A stretch of DNA of 64,000 nt from Bdellovibrio sp. GT3 (GTDB lineage: Bacteria; Bdellovibrionota; Bdellovibrionia; Bdellovibrionales; Bdellovibrionaceae), in the NCBI RefSeq assembly GCF_037996765.1, contig NZ_JBBNAD010000005.1:466001-530000 (forward strand). The letters are read 5' to 3'. The notes under the pieces are model-generated. The model searched no databases, was not told where the DNA came from, and saw only the letters and a list, made by a program, of their open reading frames with translations. Shown here piece by piece: positions 42,831-52,299 of this stretch; the stretch's first letter is position 1, and each line of letters begins with the position of its first letter. The translations under genes and the position numbers were made by a program.

Positions 42831-44149
42831 TGTCTTTCCTTCCAGCAGAAATTATTAAAAAGAAACGTAACGGCGGTGAACTGACTGCCGATGAAATTGA
42901 AGAGTTCATTCTGGGTTATGCCCGTGGCTCAATTCCTGACTACCAAATGTCAGCGTTGTTGATGGCCATCTTTTTTAAAGGGATGAGCAAAGAAGAGACT
43001 TTGGGTCTGACAAAGGCGATGCTTCACTCCGGTGAGGTTGTAGATTTTTCCTCTGTTAAGGGATTCAAAGTCGACAAGCACTCCACGGGTGGAGTTGGCG
43101 ACAAAACCAGTTTGATTCTAGGTCCTATCGTAGCTGCCGCTGGCGCGCCAGTGCCGATGATTTCCGGTCGCGGCCTGGGTCACACCGGTGGAACTTTGGA
43201 TAAGCTTGAAGCCATTCCTGGCTTCAACACTCAAAAGCCATTGGATGAGTTTATTGAGCTGGTTCGCAAAAACAATATTTGCTTCATTGGTCAGACTAAA
43301 GAAATCTGCCCGGCAGATAAAAAGATCTACGCACTTCGTGATGTCACCGCGACTGTAGAAAGTTTGCCGCTTATTTGCGCCTCGATCATGTCCAAAAAAC
43401 TGGCTGAAGGCATCGATGGTTTGGTTTTGGACGTTAAGTATGGCTCCGGAGCTTTCATGAAAACTCCTGCGCTGGCTGAAGAGTTGGCGGTAAATCTGAT
43501 GAATATCGCAAAAGGTTACGGCAAAAAAGTGACTTCACTTCTGACCAACATGGATCAGCCGCTGGGCCGCTATGCCGGAAACTCTCTTGAAGTGGATGAG
43601 TGTGTTGCCATCATGAAGAATGAAAAATTCATGGGGCCACATGGGTATGATTTGTACGAAGATACGCGCGAACTAAGTCTGCGCCTTTCTGCGCACATGC
43701 TTTTGCTTGCTGGAATTGGCAAGACGGAAGAGGAATCATATCAAATTGCACTTGAAACACTCACGTCGGGCAAGGCACTTAAGAAATTTGAAGAACTTTG
43801 CAAAATCCATGGTGGTGATCTTCGCAATGTTCCAAAACCAAAATTTAGTTTAAAAATCACTGCTGAAAAATCAGGATTCATTCAAGGATTCCACACCGAG
43901 AGTATTGGTGTTGCCGGAATTTTGATCAAAGCTGGTCGCGCGCAAACGACTGATATCATTGCACCCACGGCGGGAATCGAATTCCACGCCAAAGTCGGTG
44001 ATGAAGTGAAATCCGGAGACACTTTGTTCACGCTTCATGGGGACGACATGGATCTGCTTAACTCCGCGGTTCCTATGCTGAAATCGGCGATTAATATTTC
44101 CTTGCAAAAGGTGTCAAAGCCTAGTTTGATACTGAAAGTTTTGAGCTAA
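42830..44149 (+). CDS. Thymidine/pyrimidine-nucleoside phosphorylase
   Basis: This 439-residue protein has the family helical N-terminal region (LPAEIIKKKRNGGELTADEIEEFI), the phosphate-site signature DKHSTGGVGDKTSLIL and SGRGLGHTGGTLDKLE, and a C-terminal PYNP domain (GIEFHAKVGDEVKSGDTLF). It cleaves thymidine and perhaps uridine with phosphate to base and deoxyribose-1-phosphate. It is of the length of both DeoA and Pdp; sequence alone does not choose. It starts inside the stop codon of deoC, then a purine phosphorylase follows after 25 bases. Confidence 0.95.
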   Translation: MSFLPAEIIKKKRNGGELTADEIEEFILGYARGSIPDYQMSALLMAIFFKGMSKEETLGLTKAMLHSGEVVDFSSVKGFKVDKHSTGGVGDKTSLILGPIVAAAGAPVPMISGRGLGHTGGTLDKLEAIPGFNTQKPLDEFIELVRKNNICFIGQTKEICPADKKIYALRDVTATVESLPLICASIMSKKLAEGIDGLVLDVKYGSGAFMKTPALAEELAVNLMNIAKGYGKKVTSLLTNMDQPLGRYAGNSLEVDECVAIMKNEKFMGPHGYDLYEDTRELSLRLSAHMLLLAGIGKTEEESYQIALETLTSGKALKKFEELCKIHGGDLRNVPKPKFSLKITAEKSGFIQGFHTESIGVAGILIKAGRAQTTDIIAPTAGIEFHAKVGDEVKSGDTLFTLHGDDMDLLNSAVPMLKSAINISLQKVSKPSLILKVLS

Positions 44150-44174
44150 CCCTCGAGGACAAAGGGAGAACAAC

Positions 44175-44990
44175 TTGGTACTCAATAAACTTCAAGAATC
44201 GATCAGCTTCATCCGTTCAAAAACTTCGGCGAAACCGAAGGTCGGTGTCGTTTTAGGTTCTGGTTTAGGTGCCTTTGTTCAGGATGTGGAAATTGAAACA
44301 ACAATTCCCTACAAAGACATCCCGCACTTCTCCCCTCCAACAGTTGAAGGCCATTCCGGAAATTTGATTTTCGGTAAAGTAAACGGCCAATCCATCGTGA
44401 TTTTGCAAGGTCGCAATCACTATTACGAAGGACACAGCATGGAAAGTGTTGTGTTCCCGACTAGAACACTTGCGATGCTGGGAATTGAAGCTTTGATTTT
44501 GACCAACTCCGCGGGCGGTTTTGGCGAAAGCATGCAGGCTGGCGACTTCATGATCATCGAGGATCACATCAACTTGATGGGCACAAATCCTTTGATGGGA
44601 CCCAACATCAAGGAACTTGGACCTCGCTTCCCGGATATGACTGAAGCTTACGACAAGCGCCTGATCACAATCATGGAACAAGTTCTTCAAAAACAAGGCA
44701 CTCGTTATCACAAGGGTGTTTACTGTGGCGTAAGTGGTCCCACTTATGAAACCCCAGCTGAAGTTAGATATTTGAAATTGATCGGCGGAAAAGCTGTCGG
44801 CATGAGCACCGTGCCAGAAACTATTGCAGCAAACCATCTGGGTCTGCGCGTGGCGGCTCTTAGCTGCATCACGAATTTGGCTGCTGGAATTTCATCTCAA
44901 AAACTTTCACATGGTGAAGTAACAGAGACTGCGAACCGCGTGGAATCCCAATTCACTTCTTTCCTTAAAGAATTTATCACCAACATCTAG
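44175..44990 (+). CDS. Purine nucleoside phosphorylase (trimeric PNP family)
   Basis: This 271-residue protein has the high-molecular-mass trimeric PNP signatures VVLGSGLGAFV, VEGHSGNLIFG, LQGRNHYYEGH, ILTNSAGGF and the substrate loop SGPTYETPAEVRYLK with VGMSTVPE. It cleaves inosine and guanosine nucleosides to base and (deoxy)ribose-1-phosphate. The start is TTG at 44175 behind AAAGGGAGAA. It completes a deoC/pyrimidine/purine salvage operon, which fits use of nucleosides from digested prey DNA and RNA (inference). Confidence 0.95.
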   Translation: MVLNKLQESISFIRSKTSAKPKVGVVLGSGLGAFVQDVEIETTIPYKDIPHFSPPTVEGHSGNLIFGKVNGQSIVILQGRNHYYEGHSMESVVFPTRTLAMLGIEALILTNSAGGFGESMQAGDFMIIEDHINLMGTNPLMGPNIKELGPRFPDMTEAYDKRLITIMEQVLQKQGTRYHKGVYCGVSGPTYETPAEVRYLKLIGGKAVGMSTVPETIAANHLGLRVAALSCITNLAAGISSQKLSHGEVTETANRVESQFTSFLKEFITNI

Positions 44991-44995
44991 ACTGT

Positions 44996-45017
44996 GGTCT
45001 GTTTATATAAACAGACC
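44996..45017. promoter_or_regulatory. Perfect 22-base palindrome after the nucleoside operon
   Basis: GGTCTGTTTAT is followed directly by its exact reverse complement ATAAACAGACC, starting 5 bases after the purine phosphorylase stop. As RNA it makes a nine-base-pair hairpin, but no T run follows, so it is an untypical terminator. It may be a dyad binding site upstream of the lipoprotein gene at 45131. Confidence 0.6.
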
Positions 45018-45130
45018 TATGTGTTGAAGCGAACTTCTGTTAATCCAGTTTTCGCTCTTGGATAAACAATTTTCAGTCAATTTGGAAAAAGCTTATCATG
45101 TTTATTCGTGCGCCTGCCGAATTGATATAC

Positions 45131-45931
45131 ATGAAAAAGTTTATTCTATTTTCTATTGTAGCCGGCTTCACTACTTTAACTTTGATCTCTTGCGGCTCTC
45201 CGCCCGCGAAGGAGCAAAGTCAGGCTTCGACAACTCCAAATGACGGCACATTTTCCGATGAAACCGCTCTCTATTTTAAAGTGAGCTCAAAATGGATGGC
45301 CTCAGACAAGATTACAACTCATGGAAGTTGCAGTATCTCAAGTCTTACTCCATCCACCGGCGTTCCTTTTGAGTGCGAAATCAAAATCCCTGAGGGCCAA
45401 ATGTACCACAGTGACATCGACTTCACTGTCGGTACAAAATTGAATCAACTTTGCCCAATGATTGCCTTTAGACCTTATGTATATCGCATTTCAAATCGCG
45501 ACGACGACTACGTACCGAACCTTTCGGAAACTGGAGATTTTGCAACTTGCGCCACCACACCCAACGCAATTGAATGCTTCGGGGGCGCAATGACTCAAGT
45601 TCTAGGCGCAAGTTATCCCGAATTTACTTTTAAATTTTTCATGTCCGCTCTTGGTGAAAGTAGTGCCTTCACGGTCCCCGCTGAGAACGGTCTTCGTTAC
45701 TATAGCAGTACACCCAAAAAGAAAAATTACATGGTTTCCAACAACATGCTCACTGCCGCGCGTGGAACAAACATCGCCGGAACATACGTCGCAGGCTCAA
45801 TGTTGGACTATCAAGCGATTTGCTATGATTTGTGGTATCACCCTGTATATACAATTAATTTGAGGCTTTCTGACGAAGATTCTGATGGCAGCGACGGCGG
45901 CATTCTAGATGAAATTCAAGATTGGCAATAG
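45131..45931 (+). CDS. Lipoprotein of unknown function
   Basis: From ATG 45131 the product has 266 residues with a lipoprotein signal peptide and lipobox LISC (C21). The mature part begins GSPPAKEQSQA, an unstructured tether, and then a beta-rich domain with several Cys (SCSISSL, FECEIKI, LCPMIAF, ATCATTP, ECFGG, ICYDLW). No family is recognised. An in-frame ATG at 45098 is not preferred because it would add non-signal residues. No Shine-Dalgarno; a GATATAC precedes the ATG. A terminator follows. Confidence 0.75.
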   Translation: MKKFILFSIVAGFTTLTLISCGSPPAKEQSQASTTPNDGTFSDETALYFKVSSKWMASDKITTHGSCSISSLTPSTGVPFECEIKIPEGQMYHSDIDFTVGTKLNQLCPMIAFRPYVYRISNRDDDYVPNLSETGDFATCATTPNAIECFGGAMTQVLGASYPEFTFKFFMSALGESSAFTVPAENGLRYYSSTPKKKNYMVSNNMLTAARGTNIAGTYVAGSMLDYQAICYDLWYHPVYTINLRLSDEDSDGSDGGILDEIQDWQ

Positions 45932-45943
45932 TCCTTCCCCTCG

Positions 45944-45973
45944 AAGACCAAGGTCCAGCACCTTGGTCTTTTT
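45944..45973 (+). terminator. Intrinsic terminator after the lipoprotein gene
   Basis: A perfect 11-base-pair stem AAGACCAAGGT/ACCTTGGTCTT with loop CCAGC is followed by TTT. Confidence 0.92.
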
Positions 45974-46032
45974 GTTTATGGGCCTTAGGTTAAACTAGCC
46001 TCAAAATAAGACGTATTTTTCCGATCAATTAA

Positions 46033-46085
46033 CCTGTGCGAGGTAGCATGAAGTCCTATAGATGGGACCTTTGGGCCCGCACAGG
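46033..46085 (+). promoter_or_regulatory. Inverted repeat in the leader of the subtilisin gene
   Basis: CCTGTGCG (46033-46040) and CGCACAGG (46078-46085) are perfect complements. The second arm overlaps the start of the AGGGAG ribosome-binding site of the ATG at 46094. An inner GTCC/GGAC pair could extend the fold. Confidence 0.4.
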
Positions 46086-46093
46086 GAGTGAAC

Positions 46094-47323
46094 ATGGATG
46101 TTCAAAAAATACTCTCGGCGGTTGCTTGCGTCTTAGTATTTACAGCTTGTAGCAAAAAATCGTCGGATTCAGTTTTCTCAGACAGTACAGCAATGGATTC
46201 TGCTGCGTGTATGGGACAAGCCATTCAATCAAAATTCATCGTTCAGTGGGAAGACGGCCGATTCACTGTCGAATCAGGCAAAGACGCTGAATCATTTAAA
46301 AAAGAATTTATCGAACCAAAACTAAATGACATTCGCCAAGTGGAGTTTGACCGTCGCATTCAGGTTGAATCGACAAAGGTATCCACCTCAGCGACAGTCA
46401 GCGATTCCTGGGGTCTGAGTATGATCAAGGCGAACTCCGCTTATACTCAGGGAATTTACGGAGAAGGTGTTAAGGTTGCAGTTGTGGATGCCTATGTGGA
46501 TGTCAGTCATCCCCAACTTGCAAACCGAATTGCCATCAATACTGGCGAGATCCCAAATAATGGGATTGATGATGACGGCAACGGTGTCGTGGATGACTAC
46601 TACGGAGCGAGTTTCGTTTCTGTTCCCTCCTCTACAACAATTCCAAGTCCTCATGGGTCCCATGTAGCTGGAATCATTGCAGCAGATTCAAACTATGGTC
46701 CGGTAAAAGGCGTCGCCCCCCGTGCGAAAATCATCCCGGCGCAGTTTATCGCAAACGACGGTGGCGGCTCCTTGGGTGATGCCATTCTAGCTCTTCAATA
46801 CGCAGCTAAGCGTGGTGCAAAAATCATCAATGCCAGCTGGGGTGGAGCGCCTTGCGTGGCTTCTCTTAGAAATGCATTCAAAGTTTTGGAAAGTCAGGGA
46901 ATCTTGGTCATCGTTGCTTCAGGCAATGACGCCCGCGATATCGATGTGTATCCGGAGTTCCCGGCTTCATTCAATTTATCGAATCAGATCACAGTGGCAG
47001 CTTCTGACTTTACCGATTTCATGACGTCCTGGTCGAATAGTGGCTTTAAGTTCGTACACGTAGCTGCACCCGGAGAACAAATTTTAAGTACAGTTCCAGG
47101 GGCCTCTTCGATGTATATGGATGGCACAAGTATGGCTGCTCCATTTGTGTCGGGCACAGCGGCTCTGCTATGGAGCGCAAAACCCACAGCGACAGCGCAA
47201 CAAATCAAAGCAGCTATAGAACAGTCAGTTGACGTTACTTCTGGGCACGAGTTTAAAGTAAAAACTCGAGGCCGAATCAATATTCAAAAGGCACTTCAAG
47301 TACTTGGACAGTTAGTGCCATAA
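46094..47323 (+). CDS. Subtilisin-like (S8) serine protease lipoprotein
   Basis: From ATG 46094 the product has 409 residues; lipobox VFTAC puts lipidated Cys at residue 19. After a prodomain-like stretch (about 45-100) comes a complete S8 domain: D132 in VAVVDAYVDVSHPQ, H187 in SPHGSHVAGIIA, the oxyanion Asn region VASGNDARD and S346 in DGTSMAAPFVSGTAAL. It is a membrane-anchored extracytoplasmic protease. AGGGAG lies five bases upstream of the ATG. A role in prey or envelope protein turnover is inference. Confidence 0.92.
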   Translation: MDVQKILSAVACVLVFTACSKKSSDSVFSDSTAMDSAACMGQAIQSKFIVQWEDGRFTVESGKDAESFKKEFIEPKLNDIRQVEFDRRIQVESTKVSTSATVSDSWGLSMIKANSAYTQGIYGEGVKVAVVDAYVDVSHPQLANRIAINTGEIPNNGIDDDGNGVVDDYYGASFVSVPSSTTIPSPHGSHVAGIIAADSNYGPVKGVAPRAKIIPAQFIANDGGGSLGDAILALQYAAKRGAKIINASWGGAPCVASLRNAFKVLESQGILVIVASGNDARDIDVYPEFPASFNLSNQITVAASDFTDFMTSWSNSGFKFVHVAAPGEQILSTVPGASSMYMDGTSMAAPFVSGTAALLWSAKPTATAQQIKAAIEQSVDVTSGHEFKVKTRGRINIQKALQVLGQLVP

Positions 47324-47345
47324 ATTCAACAAGATACCTCGTGAA

Positions 47346-47380
47346 CGCAGGGCAGAAAAACATGCTCTGCGTCTGTCGTT
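47346..47380 (+). terminator. Possible terminator after the subtilisin gene
   Basis: CGCAGGGCA (47346-47354) pairs with TGCTCTGCG (47363-47371) with one G-T pair. It is followed by a moderately T-rich TCTGTCGTTTT, so termination may be weak. Confidence 0.4.
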
Positions 47381-47452
47381 TTAAGATGATTACTCAGATG
47401 CTCGTTGGTAGAAATATTCCTTCCGTTTTTTCAAACGTTAAAGAAGGAATTT

Positions 47453-49018
47453 ATGAGCGAAGTATCTACAGGTATTCAAGCTAAGCTTGCTGACCTTGAA
47501 AAAAGAAATGAAGCCGCGATGGCGGGTGGCGGAGCTGCTCGTGTTGCGAAACACAAACAAGGCGGCAGACTTTCTGCGCGCGAGCGTTTGGATGTTCTTT
47601 TGGATCCAGGCAGCTTCGTTGAGATGGATCGTTTCGTTACTCATCGTTGCACAAACTTCGGCATGGACAAGAACGTTGTTCCTGGCGACGGTGTGATTAC
47701 TGGTTACGGTCGCATCAACGGCAAATTGGTTTATGTCTCTTCTCAAGATTTCACTGTTATCGGTGGATCTATGTCCCGCACTCAAGCAAACAAAATCTGC
47801 AAAGTGATGGACCTTTCAATCAAGAACGGCGCACCTTTCATTTCTATCAATGACTCGGGTGGAGCACGTATTCAAGAAGGTATCGAATCACTTGGTGGTT
47901 ATGCTGATATCTTTACTCGCAACACGATGGCTTCTGGTTTGGTTCCACAAATCACAGCAATCATGGGGCCCTGCGCGGGTGGCGCGGTTTACTCCCCGTC
48001 TATCACTGACTTTGTCTTCATGGTTAAAAACACTTCGTACATGTTCGTAACAGGTCCTGATGTTATCAAGACTGTGACTCATGAAGAAGTAACTAAAGAA
48101 GAACTAGGTGGCGCAACGACTCACTCTGCGAAATCAGGTGTGGCGCACTTTGCGGCTGAAGACGATAAGCACTGCTTGTTGCTAATCCGCGAATTGATGA
48201 ACTTCCTTCCATCAAACAACTTGGATGATGCCCCGGCGTTGCCAAACACAGATCGTCCGGACCGTTTGACTGAAGCGATCATGAACTTGATCCCAGACAA
48301 CCCTAAGAAACCTTACGACATGCTTTCAATCATCACAGAGTGCGTGGACGAGGGTTACTTCCTAGAGATCCATAAACACTTTGCTGCAAACATCATCGTG
48401 GGCTTTGCTCGTTTCAACGGTCGCCCAGTTGGTATCGTGGCAAATCAACCAAACAATTTGGCTGGTTGCTTGAATATCGAGGCTTCTCGTAAAGCGGCTC
48501 GCTTTATCCGTTTCTGTGATGCTTTCAACATCCCTGTTGTTTCCTTCGTTGACGTTCCAGGCTTCTTGCCAGGTAAAGATCAAGAATGGAATGGTATCAT
48601 CACTCACGGTGCTAAATTGTTGTATGCATACGCTGAAGCGACAGTGCCTAAAATCACTGTGATCACTCGTAAAGCTTACGGTGGTGCTTACATCGTAATG
48701 GGTTCTAAACTTTTAAGATCTGACGTGAACTTGGCTTACCCTTCTGCAGAAATCGCAGTGATGGGTGCTGAAGGTGCAGTAAGCATCATCAGCCGCGAAG
48801 AGATCAACAAAGCAAAAGATCCAGCAGCAGAAAAAGCTCGTTTGACAGCTCAGTACGAAGAGAAGTTCTCGAACCCGTACGTGTCTGCTGAACTTGGCTA
48901 CACTGATGAAGTTATCGATCCAGCTCTTACTCGTAAGCGCATCATCGACTCTTTGGAAATGCTAAAAAATAAACGCGATATCACTCCGGCTAAAAAGCAC
49001 GGAAATATCCCTCTGTAG
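47453..49018 (+). CDS. Acyl-CoA (propionyl-CoA) carboxylase carboxyltransferase, beta subunit
   Basis: From ATG 47453 (AAGGAA upstream) the product has 521 residues with both crotonase-like halves: [34 protein letters not shown] and [16 protein letters not shown] in the N-half, then [20 protein letters not shown] and [20 protein letters not shown] in the C-half. It moves carboxyl from biotin to acyl-CoA, probably propionyl-CoA. Biotin carboxylase and carrier genes follow immediately, giving a complete enzyme operon. Confidence 0.95.
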   Translation: MSEVSTGIQAKLADLEKRNEAAMAGGGAARVAKHKQGGRLSARERLDVLLDPGSFVEMDRFVTHRCTNFGMDKNVVPGDGVITGYGRINGKLVYVSSQDFTVIGGSMSRTQANKICKVMDLSIKNGAPFISINDSGGARIQEGIESLGGYADIFTRNTMASGLVPQITAIMGPCAGGAVYSPSITDFVFMVKNTSYMFVTGPDVIKTVTHEEVTKEELGGATTHSAKSGVAHFAAEDDKHCLLLIRELMNFLPSNNLDDAPALPNTDRPDRLTEAIMNLIPDNPKKPYDMLSIITECVDEGYFLEIHKHFAANIIVGFARFNGRPVGIVANQPNNLAGCLNIEASRKAARFIRFCDAFNIPVVSFVDVPGFLPGKDQEWNGIITHGAKLLYAYAEATVPKITVITRKAYGGAYIVMGSKLLRSDVNLAYPSAEIAVMGAEGAVSIISREEINKAKDPAAEKARLTAQYEEKFSNPYVSAELGYTDEVIDPALTRKRIIDSLEMLKNKRDITPAKKHGNIPL

Positions 49019-49026
49019 GAGCGAAC

Positions 49027-50529
49027 ATGGCATTGTTTAAAAAAATCCTGATCGCAAATCGTGGGGAAATCGCAATTCGTATCACTCGCGCTTGCCGCGA
49101 GCTTGGTATCGCGTCAGTTGCCGTTTTCTCTGATGCCGATCGTGATAGCTTGCACGTTTTCTTGGCGGACGAGGCTTACCACATTGGGCCTTCTCCATCG
49201 AAAGAAAGCTATTTGAATTATAGAAAAATTTTGGAAGTGGCTAAGAAGGCTGGCGCAGATGCAGTCCACCCTGGCTACGGTTTCTTGTCTGAAAACACGA
49301 CGTTTGCAAAAGCTTGTGAAGAGGCGGGAATCACTTTCATCGGACCAACAGTCGCCAACATCGAATCCATGGGAGACAAAATCTCTGCAAAAGCTTTGAT
49401 GAAGAAGTCTGGTGTTCCAACTGTTCCGGGCTCTGATGGCGGTGTTGAAACTGTTGAAGAGGCTACGAAGATCGCTGAAAAAATCGGTCTTCCGGTTATC
49501 ATCAAAGCCACTGCCGGTGGTGGTGGTAAAGGGATGCGTATCGTTCGTAAGATGGATGAAGTGGAAAGTGCGTTCCGTGCTTGCCGCTCTGAAGGTCAGA
49601 ACTATTTCGCAAACCCAACTGTTTACATGGAAAAGTTCATCAACGATCCGAAACACATCGAGATCCAAGTATTCGGTGATAAACACGGTAACCACGTTCA
49701 TTTGTTTGAGCGCGAGTGCTCTGTTCAGCGCCGTAATCAAAAGATCATCGAGGAATCCCCATCCCCTTCTGTTCCTCACGAAGTGCGTTTGCGCATGGGT
49801 GAGGCTTCTGTTCGCGCAGCGAAACAGATTAACTACGTAGGCGCTGGTACGATCGAATACATCTTTGATAATACGACTAAAGAGTTCTATTTCATGGAAA
49901 TGAACACACGTCTTCAAGTTGAACATCCAATCACAGAAATCGTGACTGGTGTGGACTTGGTTCGTGAGCAGATCAGCGTAGCTGCTGGCAAGCCTTTGAG
50001 CTTTAAGCAAGAAGACATCAAGCAAAAAGGCCACGCTATTGAAGCCCGCGTGTGTGCAGAAGATCCTGAAACGTACAAACCAAGCCCTGGTGTGATTCGC
50101 GCTTGCCGCCATCCACAAGGTCCGTTCATGCGTGTGGATTCTTATGCTTATCCTGGCTACAACGTGCCTATTTACTACGATCCGATGATTTCCAAGGTGA
50201 TCACTTGGGGTGACACTCGTAATGAAGCCATCGATCGTATGCAACGTGCTTTGTCCGAGTTCGTACTAACGGGTATTAAAACAAATATCGTTCTTCACAA
50301 AACGATCTTGGATCACCCGACGTTCCGTGATGGCACTTACACGACACAATTTATCGAGAAAAACTTCGAAGTTATCGAACCGGTTATGTTCAAGCAAGTT
50401 GACGACCCCGTGTTCTTGATCGCAGCGGCTATTGAGGCCTACAACGATCGTAAATCGAAGGATATCCGCCAGCTTAACGTTCGCTCCACTTGGAGAAGCG
50501 TTGGCCGTAAACTTCAGTTAAGGACGTAA
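49027..50529 (+). CDS. accC: Biotin carboxylase subunit of acyl-CoA carboxylase
   Basis: This 500-residue ATP-grasp enzyme has KILIANRGEIAIRITRACRELG, DAVHPGYGFLSEN, ATP loop KATAGGGGKGMRIV, and NTRLQVEHPITE with catalytic Arg. It is about 50 residues longer than E. coli AccC at the C-terminus, as in alpha subunits of propionyl-CoA-type enzymes. It lies 8 bases after the carboxyltransferase gene and one base before the carrier gene, so it is part of a dedicated complex rather than the AccABCD set. Confidence 0.95.
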   Translation: MALFKKILIANRGEIAIRITRACRELGIASVAVFSDADRDSLHVFLADEAYHIGPSPSKESYLNYRKILEVAKKAGADAVHPGYGFLSENTTFAKACEEAGITFIGPTVANIESMGDKISAKALMKKSGVPTVPGSDGGVETVEEATKIAEKIGLPVIIKATAGGGGKGMRIVRKMDEVESAFRACRSEGQNYFANPTVYMEKFINDPKHIEIQVFGDKHGNHVHLFERECSVQRRNQKIIEESPSPSVPHEVRLRMGEASVRAAKQINYVGAGTIEYIFDNTTKEFYFMEMNTRLQVEHPITEIVTGVDLVREQISVAAGKPLSFKQEDIKQKGHAIEARVCAEDPETYKPSPGVIRACRHPQGPFMRVDSYAYPGYNVPIYYDPMISKVITWGDTRNEAIDRMQRALSEFVLTGIKTNIVLHKTILDHPTFRDGTYTTQFIEKNFEVIEPVMFKQVDDPVFLIAAAIEAYNDRKSKDIRQLNVRSTWRSVGRKLQLRT

Positions 50530-50530
50530 C

Positions 50531-51058
50531 ATGTATTTCGAAGCAGAACTTAGAGGAATCAAATACAAGGTGGATGTGACGGAAGGCCGTCACACTTGGA
50601 AAGTTTCTTTGCAACAAGATGGCAAAGAGTGGGTTCACCACGAAATCTCCAAGAACGACTATAAGCACGCTGAAGAGTACATCAGCTTCCTTTTCCAAGG
50701 GAAATCGTACCTGATCGACGTTGTGGGTTCAGACACGGAATACACGGTGTTTACACGTAACTCCTTCCGTTCGATTAAGATCTTCAATGATGAAATGCTA
50801 TTGCATGAATCTTTGAAAAAAGGCGGCGGTTTCGGTGGCGATATGGAGCTTAAAGCTGGTATGCCAGGAAAAATCATCGAGATCTTTGCAAAAGAAGGCG
50901 ACGTCGTGAAAGCGAACAAGCCACTTTTGATCATGGAAGCGATGAAAATGGAAAACGAAATGCGCGCTGCTCGTGATGTAAAAATCAAAGAGATCAAAGT
51001 TAAACAGGGTGATTCAGTTGAATCTGGCGCTGTTTTGATCAAGTTCGAAGAGCCTTAA
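50531..51058 (+). CDS. Biotin carboxyl carrier protein of acyl-CoA carboxylase
   Basis: This 175-residue protein ends with a biotinyl domain (about 104-175). The biotin attachment site is EAMKMENEM with K139. The first 100 residues form an unrecognised beta domain resembling the BT-type linker of propionyl-CoA carboxylases that holds the subunits together. It starts one base after the biotin carboxylase gene. A terminator ends the operon at about 51110. Confidence 0.9.
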   Translation: MYFEAELRGIKYKVDVTEGRHTWKVSLQQDGKEWVHHEISKNDYKHAEEYISFLFQGKSYLIDVVGSDTEYTVFTRNSFRSIKIFNDEMLLHESLKKGGGFGGDMELKAGMPGKIIEIFAKEGDVVKANKPLLIMEAMKMENEMRAARDVKIKEIKVKQGDSVESGAVLIKFEEP

Positions 51059-51080
51059 TCGGTACTTCGCAAAGAATAAA

Positions 51081-51110
51081 AAGGGGAAGCTTTCGAGCCT
51101 CCCCTTTTTT
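51081..51110. terminator. Terminator between carboxylase operon and tatC
   Basis: A ten-base-pair stem AAGGGGAAGC/GCCTCCCCTT with one mismatch and loop TTTCGA is followed by TTTT and preceded by AAA, so it can work both ways between convergent operons. Confidence 0.82.
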
Positions 51111-51130
51111 ATGTCCAAATTTGAAAACTT

Positions 51131-51895
51131 CTATTCGCGTTGGTTTTGGCGGTATTCAGCCGTACGCTTTCTCTCGAAGATACTAACCATCAAAACGCCT
51201 GCTTCATATAGCAGAACCATTGGGATCAGCATCATCACCATGCTCATCAAGTCCGGCGGAGTGATAATTGCTGCCGCAACGGCAAGCCCCATGATCGCAT
51301 AACGACGCTTTTCTTTAAGAAACTTGGAACTTACAATCCCCATCATTCCCAGAATTGAAATCACCAAGGGCAACTCAAACGACACACCAAACATCAAACA
51401 CATTTGCGTAAAGAAGCTTAGATACTGATCGATTGAAATCATCGCTTTATCTGTGCTGCCACCGTAGTTCATCAGAAAGTGGAAGGCCATCGGCAAAACG
51501 ATAAAGTATGAAAACGCCATTCCCGCCACGAAAAGACCTGAACCCGCAACGATAAAACCGACGGAGTACTTCTTTTCGTTCTGATAAAGTCCCGGAGCTA
51601 CAAACTTCCACACCTGGTACAACCAGAATGGGCAGGAGATCATGATACCCAACACAAAGGAGATTTTGATGTGAGCCATGAATTTATCCAGAGGACCTGT
51701 GTAGATCAAACCACCATCAGGAAGGTAGGGCGCAATCGGACCACGGATGAAATCAAAAACAGGTTCGCTGAAATAGTAGCAAACACCTGTTGCGATCAAC
51801 AGAATCCATACACAGCGAACCAAGCGAAAGCGCAGTTCTGCCAAATGTTCGTAAAGGGATTGGGCCTTTTCGTTCAGCTCTTCAGTTCTTGCCAT
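51131..51895 (-). CDS. tatC: Sec-independent protein translocase TatC
   Basis: This 254-residue protein has six transmembrane segments and the TatC N-terminal signature (LYEHLAELRFRLVRC) with SCPFWLYQVWKFVAPGLYQNEKKY and MGIVSSKFLKEKRRY. TatC binds twin-arginine signal peptides of folded proteins. It overlaps the stop of tatB by one base (TAATG). Confidence 0.96.
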   Translation of the reverse strand: MARTEELNEKAQSLYEHLAELRFRLVRCVWILLIATGVCYYFSEPVFDFIRGPIAPYLPDGGLIYTGPLDKFMAHIKISFVLGIMISCPFWLYQVWKFVAPGLYQNEKKYSVGFIVAGSGLFVAGMAFSYFIVLPMAFHFLMNYGGSTDKAMISIDQYLSFFTQMCLMFGVSFELPLVISILGMMGIVSSKFLKEKRRYAIMGLAVAAAIITPPDLMSMVMMLIPMVLLYEAGVLMVSIFERKRTAEYRQNQRE

Positions 51896-52281
51896 TAGCC
51901 CTTGCTTCCTTGATCGTCGTCAGACTTTTTAGAAAGATCCTTCAGTTCCATTTGTTGCGGTTCTTTGGCATCAGCGACTCCACCATGGGGCACATGATCT
52001 GGAGAAGACCAATCGCCCTCTTCAGCAACTTCAGACTTCACTTCAACCGAAGGTTCGGCAGGTGGATTCTGTGGTGGAGCTTTTTTGGGAGCGTCAAACA
52101 AATCAATCGGATCAAACTTGGCTTGTGCCTTCAGTTCATCCGTCAAATCACCTGTTGTACGTTTAAGTTCATTAAGAAAGCGGCCCAGTGTGCGCGCCAA
52201 CTGCGGAAGTTCTTTGGGACCGATCACGATCAGCGCCAAAGCACCAAGGAATATAAGTTCTGACATGCCTAAGCCAAACAT
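51895..52281 (-). CDS. tatB: Sec-independent translocase subunit TatB (TatA/B family)
   Basis: This 128-residue protein has the short N-terminal membrane helix with GMSELIFLGALALIVIGPKELPQLARTLGRF, the TatA/B signature with GPKELP. An amphipathic helix and a long acidic/Pro-rich tail follow (about 60-128). The tail length and tatC coupling favour TatB over TatA. The gene starts 18 bases after an unknown gene at 52300-52905 in the same direction. Confidence 0.9.
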   Translation of the reverse strand: MFGLGMSELIFLGALALIVIGPKELPQLARTLGRFLNELKRTTGDLTDELKAQAKFDPIDLFDAPKKAPPQNPPAEPSVEVKSEVAEEGDWSSPDHVPHGGVADAKEPQQMELKDLSKKSDDDQGSKG

Positions 52282-52299
52282 GGTCGCAGATTAGTGGAA

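Noticed and set aside
45058-45243. 61-codon plus-strand frame ahead of the lipoprotein gene
   Set aside because: It overlaps the lipoprotein gene in another frame and has no family features.
49114-50244. A 376-codon open frame on the minus strand across the biotin carboxylase gene
   Set aside because: It is a mirror of strong codon bias in the real plus-strand gene, with a His/Phe/Arg-rich product and no recognisable motif or ribosome-binding site.
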